A stretch of 23,295 bases of DNA from Cyclostephanos tholiformis (lineage: Eukaryota > Bacillariophyta > Thalassiosirophyceae > Thalassiosirales > Thalassiosiraceae), in contig JALLPB010000112.1 in assembly GCA_036939975.1 (NCBI GenBank), positions 1 to 23,295 on the forward strand, given 5' to 3'. The notes under the pieces are model-generated. The model saw nothing but the letters and a program-made list of their open reading frames with translations, was not told where the DNA came from and did not search any database. The number at the start of each line of letters is the position of its first letter. Position 1 is the stretch's first letter. Of this stretch, positions 9,401-17,508 are shown piece after piece. The position numbers were made by a program, and so were the translations under genes.

Positions 9401-10080
9401 ACACATGCTCTCATTCTTTCTCTATCCAGATCGATCTTCCACCCCTAACTGCTAACGAGGAACAAAGGAAAAAGATTTCTCGGACTTTCACTAGGACCAG
9501 AGCGAGATATCGCAACTTCAGATCGCGGCTGTCACAGGATATAACAAAGGCAAAAGTTCTGCCAAAGGATCTGCAACTTAAGCTTATTGCAGAGTTAGAC
9601 AAAAGGCTTGATGTCGACTTAGACGAGTTCCTAAACTCGCCGAAACTGAGAGTGAAGCTGTCGCCGGCCAAGTTAGATAAGCTCCTGCTTGAATTGTATG
9701 ATAGCGTGACCAAAGGACCTGGTGGTGATGTCTTGCGTGTCATCGGGGGTGGGGCCAATGTTGGGAGGCAAGCATTGTACATCAAACAACAACAATCTAA
9801 GTTGGCCCAAGGGAGGAAACAACAACACGAGGATTTCACGTCGTTCCCAGATGGACCAACTAGCCTCGTCAAACGAGCACTCAAACGGAACCTACCAAAG
9901 AAGCTGACCAAACACGAATCGTCATCATATCCGAGCGAAAGGAACGAAAGAGAATTACCTAAAATGTCACTTGCTGTGAAAAGTATGAGGAATGATCTGC
10001 CTTGGGGGGTTAGACTGGTCCGCCAAGGCAGTTTCACTCAATCACTGCCTCCAAGACACACTTATATTCCACTAATCTAG
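6435..10080 (+). CDS. DGD1: Digalactosyldiacylglycerol synthase (GT4 family), five exons, about 1048 aa
   Basis: The enzyme transfers galactose from UDP-galactose to monogalactosyldiacylglycerol to make DGDG, a main thylakoid lipid. Exons are 6435-8000, 8170-8328, 8483-9083, 9196-9365 and 9430-10080; all four introns (169, 154, 112, 64 nt) are GT-AG and the frame is open throughout. The GT domain starts near residue 408 with a TTGALPWMTGTAVNPLLRAA block. It continues through LEEPEHLNWY and GIVHTNYF in exon 2, CHRVIKLSG and NVHGV in exon 3, FIGKMLWSKG, and the donor-binding E-x7-E motif (Glu 732 and 740) in SEVLCTTVAEALAMGK. Exon 4 ends the conserved core with LSWEAATERF. The N-terminus has a basic stretch and a hydrophobic segment (about 28-43), fitting a signal peptide or anchor for import into the complex plastid. 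Residues 60-400 are acidic and low-complexity. Exon 5 adds a 216-residue Lys/Gln-rich tail not usual in plants. An in-frame GTG lies at 6420, but the first ATG is 6435. DGD1 versus DGD2 type is not resolved. Confidence 0.88.
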
Positions 10081-10104
10081 ACCTCGATACGTTTAATTAA
10101 GATC

Positions 10105-10135
10105 CAGTTGACATGACTGTATTATGTGTCAACTG
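10105..10135. terminator. Hairpin after DGDG synthase stop
   Basis: A 9-bp perfect inverted repeat (cagttgaca and tgtcaactg) with a 13-nt loop lies 25 bp after the stop codon and is followed by five T. It could shape the 3' UTR, but eukaryotic 3' ends do not need such hairpins, so the role is uncertain. Confidence 0.25.
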
Positions 10136-10944
10136 TTTTTCCAAAACAGGCCGTTTGGACAATTTATCATCAAAATTCATACACTGGCAAAAATAGCCGT
10201 CATCGACGAATGTGAGTCGCATGACTTCGGACGAGCGAGAAGGAGAGGAGGGACGGAGAGTTCCACTGCCGTGGGAGCAACAATGGAAACAACGCGCGGC
10301 CACGCTCGGCATTTTTCAGTAATTGTGACGATATCAATATCGACGACTTCTCACAGATTCGATGCCATTGTCGAGGTAAAAGACTGTAAATTGCGAGGAG
10401 CCAATGTTTTCCATTGATTAATGACACTGCACTGGTCTCGCAATGAAACATGCTACATCGGTATTGAGTTGCTACAAACATAATATGATAACGGTTTCAA
10501 ACTAAGGTCATTAATGCACCCTTTTGCTCTTGTTACCATATTTTCCTATCAGCATTCTTAATTCAAAGGACGGATTCCGTTTTTTGCAATGAAATACTAC
10601 GTGTAACATATCAATTGACCTAACACTTTGCTATCACTTCCTGTAGAAAATACGTAGAACATAGTACTCCCCTGAAAATTATGTCTGGTTAGTACTATGT
10701 TCTACTAATTTTCTACCGGAAGTGTTAGCAAAGTGTTAGGTCAATTGATATGTTACACGTAGTAATCCCATGCCCGTTGGGCGTCAGGAGACAGATGATC
10801 TGGCGCTAGCTGGACACAATGTAATGTATTGGTCTGTCCGTGCTCCCTTCCCCCCCTCCAGACTTCTTCATGAACTTCTCACCTCTATCTCACAAACAAA
10901 CACATAAATCTACTCAGTGAGACAGAGAAGGGCGAAGGGGGAAA
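10136..10944. other. Intergenic region containing a foldback element
   Basis: This stretch separates the DGDG synthase and the Trp-acidic protein gene. Short frames at 10124-10481 on both strands show no motif. The only clear structure is the large inverted repeat at 10595-10764. The last 100 bp before 10945 are C-rich then purine-rich and should hold the promoter and leader of the next gene. Confidence 0.5.
10595..10764. repeat. Foldback/MITE-like inverted repeat, 74-bp arms
   Basis: Arm 10595-10668 is the reverse complement of arm 10691-10764 with 4 mismatches in 74 bp, around a 22-bp centre. The outer ends read TACTACGTG and CACGTAGTA. This can be seen as TA target duplications around arms starting CTACGTG, as in Tc1/mariner-derived MITEs, but with only one copy in view the boundary cannot be fixed. 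There is no coding capacity. A transcript through it would form a long stem and might feed small-RNA production. Confidence 0.75.
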
Positions 10945-13900
10945 ATGTCCGGATGGGACGACGATGACGACATCCTCGCCATGCTCGACGACGACGTCGA
11001 TGACGACGAAGATGCGGTCGAGGCGACAAAGGGTAAGGATGAGGATGACGTCGTGGAAGGTGGCGGCGGCGGCGGATGGGACGACGAGATCGGCGATTTG
11101 GACCTGTCGTCGTGCGGTGGAGGCGGGGGGGAGGAGGAGGAGGAACAGCATGATTCTCTCCCCCCCACCCATATTATGCATGCTCGTTCGCATTCGAACA
11201 ATAGATCGGGAGGCATGCCTCCGGACGGGCCGATGATCGACGACGACGATGCCAATGACGACGACTACGACGACGACGACGACGCCGGGGGGGAGGGGGC
11301 GGACATTGGGGGATGCGAACTCGAGGTGGAGGAGGAGGGGGTGAGGAAGGGGGGAGAGGAAGAGGAGGAGGAGGAGGAGGAGGAGGAGGAGGAGGAGTGG
11401 GACCTGGAGGAGGATGATGATATATTCAACGAGGACAACGTCGACGTGGACGACGCCCACCCCACCGCCCAACCCAATCCTCGTCCCCGTCCTCCGACCG
11501 TTGACGGGGGGAGGGAGCGGGAGGGGGAAACGTCCTGCGCGTCGCCGATGACGACGTCGGTACTCGCTTTTTCCGAGACGACGATATCGAAACCGCCATC
11601 GACGGCGACGGTGACAGTGACGGCTACTAGGCCNNNNNNNNNNNNNNNNNNNNNNNNNNNNNNNNNNNNNNNNNNNNNNNNNNNNNNNNNNNNNNNCCCC
11701 TCCTCTTCCTCCTCCTCCTACGTCTCTGTGTCCCCCCCCACCTCGGTCCATCGGAGAATGTCTTCCCGTCCTTCGGACGATCGATGACAAGAACCCGGTG
11801 GAGGATGCGATCGATAACAATGACGGGGGCTGGTCCGACGATGACTACCTCGATAACATTGACGACGAAAACGATCCGATAATCTCGGTCGCTCCTCCCC
11901 CTCCTCCCCCCCCCCACGCCCCTCCGGGACACCGGTCGACGACGACTATGACTACCACGACTATGACTTCGACTATTTCCCCACCCATCGCCCATCGGAC
12001 GCGATCGAAGCTGCTCCCCTTCGCCGATGACCGCTCCGCCGCCGCGGCTAGGACGACGGAATCGCATTATTCGTCGCCGGGTGATGTCGACGACGATGAC
12101 GACGACGACGATCCCGCCCAAGACGGCATCCTCCGCGCCCTATCCGCGTACGTCTCGTCGCTCCACGATCCGTCATTGCCCGAGCGTTTGCATCGCAAGC
12201 TGTGCAGCCATCGCGCGTCTGCGTCCGACCTCAGGTCGTACTATGCATCCCGTCCGGGATTGAGAGAGTACACCCTGGGGGTGGAATTAGATAGGATGGA
12301 CTATGAGCTGATATTGCCGAACGACGGTGGGAGTGCGAGGGCGATTGTCGTCCACGATCCCGACGAGATGAGGGAATATTTCGGTGTGGGGGCTGATGGG
12401 AAGAAACGTAGGACGACGATGGCAGAGGGGAAGGAGGAGGCCGTCGCGACTACGGAGGAGCTTCTGATACGATCGGCGAATCAGTCCCTGTTAGCGGACA
12501 TGCTCGCGGAAATCACATGTTCGGAGGGGGGATATTTCTCATCCCTCGAATCTTTGGGGTGCGACAATACCATCCGAGACGAAGGGGTGGACGTTATTTG
12601 TCGTACAGGACTGGTATTGTCCGGGCCCGTCCTATGCATGACGTCCGTGGCCGAGACTTGCAAGTTCAGGATCGACCTCTGTTCCGGCTTCGTGGAGGCC
12701 GTCTGCACGCTCGCCGTTAGCGTTCCTCACCACCGCCGCGAGACCAAAGACGATGGCATTGAGGGAGACGACCACGACGATGGGATGGCGGCATCGTCAT
12801 CGTCATCGAACGAAGGTAGGCTCGTGCTCGCCCGGGCTGAGGTGTCGGTGCGATTCCGACCGGGAGGGGACGAAGTCATCAACGACGAGCCGACAGTGCA
12901 ATACGCGGTCCGATCAGTAACGGCTTACCACGCGCCCGACTCAGCACTGCTCCGGAACGTTGCCGCGTCGCTCGCGCGCGATCACAGAGACGATCCGTTC
13001 CTACGCGACTTGTATGCCGACGGCTCTATCATCAACGAGGAGGTCGATGACGGAGGCGCCGTCGTCGACGCACGCGATCGCTTCCTCCTCAGCCATCGAC
13101 TCGCTGACTCGGGGATGCTCGTCGTGTCGGACCAAATCGATCGGCTCCGGGGGGCGGCGATGGCAAAGACTACGGGATTCAGGTCCGCGCTACGTCAGCT
13201 AGACGGCGTAACGAACGTCTCGTCGAAGTTGCAGGGACTTGGCAGGTTTGGGCTTTCGCTGCCGACCGCTGAAGAGATTGAGGCCGCAGAACAAGAGGAG
13301 ACCGAGGCCGTCGTTGTCCGTTATCCTCCGCCCCCTGCTCCTCTTCCTCTTCCTCCTCTTCCCCCTATGAGCGCCGAATTTCGCTTTCCTCTGCCATCGG
13401 ACGTCGTCGGCGACGACCCATCCATAATGCATAATATCAAGCCATCGCGGCCGATATCTCCGCCCCCGCCCCCTCCTCGGCCTCCGATGCCGCCAAAGGC
13501 CGACACCTCTGACAGGCCCAGGCCTCTAATTGGCGGTTTTCTTATGTCAGGCCTTTCCCGTCTCGCCGCAGCAGCAGCGACGATTCCAGACGAGCAGAAG
13601 GCCAGACGATCTGTTTGGGAGGACAATGGTGGGCGGACGGGGTTGATTCCTAACCTCGCCAGATCGCTCCCCGGTGATGGCGACACTACTCACTGGAGGG
13701 AGGAGGATGAGCGTCATGTAGACAGCGTGCTAAGGGGGCGCGCGGGTCTCACTCTACTTACTGCTAAGCAGCCACCGCAACAGCATGCTTATCACTCCCT
13801 AAAAGCCGTTGTGGAGGAGGTTAATCAGAATGGCACGCTCGTGGACGCGGATCATGGGACTCCAGAGAACAGACTAGAGGATGCGGGATGGTCAGATGAC

Positions 13901-14380
13901 GGGTTCGATTTTGAGGATGGCATGGAGCAGGAAGAGGGGTGTTCCGTCACAGAGGTCAAGCTCGAGATTGCGAAGAAGGGTAGTATGGGCTCATCGCTTG
14001 AGGCGATGCACGGAGTGGGCAGAGGTACATCCTTCGAAGAAAAGGAAATCGTCGGCGAAAGCACTCTGAACAATCTTAATCATCAACCTCTTTTACCTGG
14101 ACAGCCAGATTTGCACATAAACTCTCTTCGCGAAATGACCAAGCCGCCGCTACCACCTCCGCCGCCACCGCCACCATCTCAACGACAGCAGCCCAATTCA
14201 ACACATTGCCATTCATGTACTTTTGAAGAAGAATTCGTCATCGTCCTTCGTGAGAAAAATGATGCTGAGTTGCAGGGAATGAAGCAAAGCGGGAGGATGA
14301 AACGATGGAGTCCCATGAGTGAAGATCCGGTACTTCGTCAGCGATTGATGGATGTAATGGTCGCTCAGATTCAAAGTTGA
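10945..14380 (+). CDS. Acidic, proline-rich protein with four Gly-Trp-acidic motifs (gap inside)
   Basis: I do not recognise the family. The reading is open in one frame from ATG 10945 to the N gap at 11634, and in another frame from 11697 to TGA 14380. I treat it as one gene broken by a mis-sized gap or by an intron hidden in it. Four related motifs stand out: GWDDDDDILAML (Trp residue 4), GWDDEIGDLDL (Trp 45), GWSDDDYLDNI (Trp codon 11831) and GWSDDGFDFEDG (Trp codon 13889). Between 12120 and 13200 lies a non-repetitive, probably folded region with segments such as LPERLHRKLC, LREYTLGVELDRMDYELIL and CKFRIDLCSGFVEAV. After it come three Pro-rich runs (13322-13370, 13462-13500, 14143-14175) that could bind SH3, WW or profilin-like partners. 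No signal peptide or membrane segment is visible. Trp in acidic context is a known ligand type for the delta-COP mu-homology domain, so a COPI or trafficking link is possible but unproven. Confidence 0.65.
11634..11696. other. Assembly gap (63 N)
   Basis: Sixty-three undetermined bases lie inside the Trp-acidic gene, within low-complexity sequence that is hard to assemble. The open frames on the two sides are out of register by the stated gap length; an uninterrupted gene would need a true gap length leaving remainder 2 on division by 3. In the frame used downstream, a TAG stop occurs just before the gap. Confidence 0.95.
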
Positions 14381-14417
14381 ATTTGATTCAATCTAATTGA
14401 TAAATGTTTATCATTTT

Positions 14418-14985
14418 TTAATGCCACCAATACCATAATGGTATGAAAAGCATGGAAGTAACTATGTCGTTCCCTCGGACTGTGACTTTGAGGCCCTCCG
14501 TCTCTTTGAGGATGTTATTCTCTCTATTCGCCGCCATTTCTATCTCGCCAGCCTCCCCCAAGAGATGCAATGCAACGCGAATCCTTGACCTGAAATCTGG
14601 ATATTGGTAATGGCAGCCAAGCAACTGATGTTCTAAGCCTTTCTGGGCTTCAGGTTTGATATCTGGTCCAGATAGACATCACATCATCAGCGTTCTGATT
14701 CATATTATCAATTCAACTCGTCGTCAATATCAAGATAACGAACACAAGTAGCTTCAGTATGATCTATGATCTTCGCAAATTGGGCAGTTGTGAACCCTGA
14801 CATGAAAACAATCGGCTCCGATGGCCTTGACGAGGAAAACCTAAGTGTCTGCTTGAGTCTCAATCCTTGTCCCTTCATCTCTACCTTGCCGTGCAAATCT
14901 CTCACTACGGTCATGGTGAAATTCAACGCATACTTTGATTCGGTGTCATTGGGAGGCGGAGTGGGAGTAGTCGGAATAGTTGTTT
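14418..14985 (-). pseudogene. Broken gene remnant, family not recognised
   Basis: Two minus-strand open segments have protein-like composition and seem to belong to one former gene. The 5' part (14985-14708) begins with a Thr/Pro linker (TTIPTTPTPPPND) and continues through VVRDLHGKVEMKGQGL, SGFTTAQFAKIIDHTEATC and YLDIDDELN to a stop. The 3' part (about 14674-14418) is in another frame and reads GLEHQLLGCHYQYPDF, RIRVALHLLGEAGEIEM and GNDIVTSMLFIPLWYWWH, then TAA. Between them are stops and no usable GT-AG pair, so a frameshifted remnant fits better than an intron. No start codon with a leader is evident; a stop lies just upstream of the linker. The linker followed by a folded domain suggests the end of a longer secreted or modular protein. 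Confidence 0.45.
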
Positions 14986-15205
14986 AATGTCTCCCTTCTC
15001 TTTGAAATATGTCTCCCAAAACGATTCACTCTTTCTCTCTCCTATCGAAATGACTTTACTGAAAATGGGGCACAAACATGACGACTATGCAAGAGTGTTC
15101 CAGGATATTTAGTGGGTTTTGGGGAAAGTAAACAACGCTAATTGCACCGCCCAAGAACTTGAAAATTCGTCGTTCACATAAAATAGTTCTCTGTGATTGA
15201 GAGCT

Positions 15206-15275
15206 GGAGGATGAAACGATGGAGTGCCATATGTGAAGATTCGGTACTCCGTTGGATGTAATGGATGCTCAAATT
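15206..15275 (+). pseudogene. Decayed copy of the 3' end of the Trp-acidic gene
   Basis: The segment starting ggaggatgaaacgatggag repeats the last coding stretch of the upstream gene (14292-14366), with several substitutions, a gap of about six bases and a one-base gap. The similarity stops near the original stop codon. No upstream part of the gene is present, so this is a tail fragment about 0.9 kb from the source. Confidence 0.7.
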
Positions 15276-15533
15276 ATGCTTGAAAACGCCTAATTAAATG
15301 AACTAACAATGTTCATCCATGACCTTTTGTGAAGATCACATGATCAATACAACTTTTCTTATTATTATTCGCATTACTACGCCGTGCTGTGGCTGAACAT
15401 TAAATCCAGCCTCCGACTCCCTCAGTGGAAAAATTTATTTGATTCAAGATTTATGTGGACGCCGGCCACGGAGCATAAGAGCTGAGAGGGGAGAGACAGA
15501 CCAAAAAATTTTGAATCATAGTGAGAATGAAAC

Positions 15534-15920
15534 TTGGAGCCTCATTTCGCTTTCGTCTTGATCCCCGAGACCGCGATCGAATTAGGTGACACAAAAGTGT
15601 GTTCAGTCTGGAGGCATGGACGGATAGAACATATTACAAGCAACACAATAATTCAACACCTGAGAGCAGCATGCGCTGCAATCGGCAGCGAAACTCTCGG
15701 CTTCGAACCCCACGAGAGAGGAACACATTTCCTTCGATCCGGAGCAGCGATGGAGATGTACTTGGGGGAAGTCCCCGTCTACACAATCATGCTAATGGGC
15801 AGATGGTCGAGCAATGCCTTCCTCCGCTGCATTCGCAAACGGTGGAACAATTCTCACGCGACGTGTCGAAGAGGATGCTCAACTTTCGCTCCTTCCGTCA
15901 CATCCCAGACAGCAGCCCGA
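15534..15920 (+). pseudogene. Tyrosine recombinase (Crypton/phage-integrase-like) C-terminal remnant
   Basis: The frame encodes the end of a tyrosine recombinase catalytic domain of the type scattered in diatom genomes. The conserved H-x-x-R box is present as GTHFLRSGAAMEM (His 65 and Arg 68 of the open frame), followed by VPVYTIMLMGRWSSNAFLR, which contains the Trp of the second box. The next residue, normally the nucleophilic Tyr in FLRYI-type sequence, is Cys here (codon 15828-15830). Just after it the frame shifts: the expected continuation VEQFSRDVSKRML is read in another frame from about 15842. The N-terminal half is missing, with stops directly upstream (atagtgagaatga). The copy is therefore truncated, frameshifted and probably catalytically dead. 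Confidence 0.7.
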
Positions 15921-16547
15921 TAAGGATTATGGTCGACGACCCCCCAAATACCATCCATCACAGGAGAGTCTCAAGCAATGACCCCAGACAGCGTAACCAT
16001 CGTGACAATGCCGAGACACGAAGAAATATTGGACGCGAAAAATCACGACGGGTACAACTGCCTGCTTTCTCCCTTTATGCGTAATCTTCAGCAATCAGCA
16101 GACGACGCAAAAACAATTAATGGAGAGAGCATCTTTTCGATTGCTGACGGCATATGGGGGAGGGGAGAATTGAATAAAAATTCCAATTCCAAACCCAATC
16201 CACATCTTGTGCACCTAATTGCGTAGTGGAGAGGCGTTTGGTCGCAAAGGGGACTTTGAAACGTGCAGGCAACTTGGTCGTAGTGGTCGTAGGTAGTAGG
16301 CCAGGGGAGAATTCCCCCTTTTGACTGAGCAGTGACAAGAGACTTTGCCCCTTGCTAAATACCGCTAGGATAAATATTGAGATGTGGTGGCTGAATTGCA
16401 TCCTACAGTGGCCTTGGGCTATGTAACTACGTTCATGGGAATGGTATGTTGGCATATTCACTGGCGTCTGGTATTAGATTCGGTGAATAATTGTGTCCTC
16501 CTTTGGACGACTGAGGAATAATAACAGTAGTATGCGTCGTGAATAAA
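15921..16547. other. Spacer between recombinase remnant and chitinase 3' end
   Basis: Small frames at 15978-16226 (plus) and 16117-16461 (minus) have no recognised motif. The first part may be further decayed recombinase-element sequence. The 3' UTR and polyadenylation signal of the minus-strand chitinase should lie just below 16548, where the stretch is AT-rich. Confidence 0.4.
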
Positions 16548-17453
16548 TCATCCCAAAAGACACTCATTAACTCGCAGCATGGAGTAAGCTTCGCAGCAGC
16601 CGGATTTCGTCTGCTTAAGGTAAGCTCCCGATGCCCAGCTTGGCGGAGATGCGCCATCGACGCAGACGACAATACCACTTGACTCCCACACGGGATAGAA
16701 GTGCCCAGCGTTTGGATCGGCTCGATCCAGACACGGCGCGAAGTTGCATTCGTTGTCTACTTCCCTCGATACGAACGATCCATCGGGACACGTGCGAACG
16801 TCTCCCGGGCAAACAGTGCCTGAAGGCTCCGATTCATCCGCGTCGGCATTGGTGGATGGGGAGGATCCCAAGATTGGAACATCGTCCGTGGGGAATGAGG
16901 CGTATGGACCGTCCTCAACATTGGCTACATAGGAAGCCGTAGCGTACGACTCTGTCATATGAGGTGGGACGCCGTTGATTCCCCTCGTCATTGAATCATC
17001 GACTCCTAACACTTCCGTTTCATCCACAAATGCATCCTCCCCATGATGCTCACGGAATGCCTCGGCCGAATTCATCACGCGAACTGGCGAAATAGTGGGC
17101 ATGAACATGGACAACGGCGACGTGGGTTCGTCCGTCAATGATGCGGTAGGAGGAGAGTGATCCAGAGCGGTATTGGCCCAATTCGTCATGTCTCCCATAT
17201 CTATGGTAATGGGATGGGAAGATTCGGTAGTGGGATGAATGGCGGCGGTATCCTGCTGCTGTTCCGCGGTCGATTCAGGGTCATAATCCTGTCCCACCTC
17301 TTTCAAGTGCTCCATTGAAGCGAATTGACTCGCATGGGACGTCGTACTGGTGGGAGGGGCGGCCGGCCTCTCGGGGGATGCCGCCCCTTGCTGCGTCACG
17401 CCTCCAACAAATTGACTCGCCATCCCCCCTTCTGACAACGACGACGACGACGA

Positions 17454-17508
<55 letters not shown>

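Noticed and set aside
10885..11820. Long minus-strand frame spanning the N gap, with poly-Leu and poly-Val runs
   Set aside because: Antisense of GAG/GAC repeats; the plus strand has a good start and the repeated Trp motifs.
14398..14413. tgataaa/tttatca hairpin followed by T run after the Trp-acidic gene stop
   Set aside because: It resembles a bacterial terminator, but the genome is eukaryotic and short AT hairpins are common by chance.
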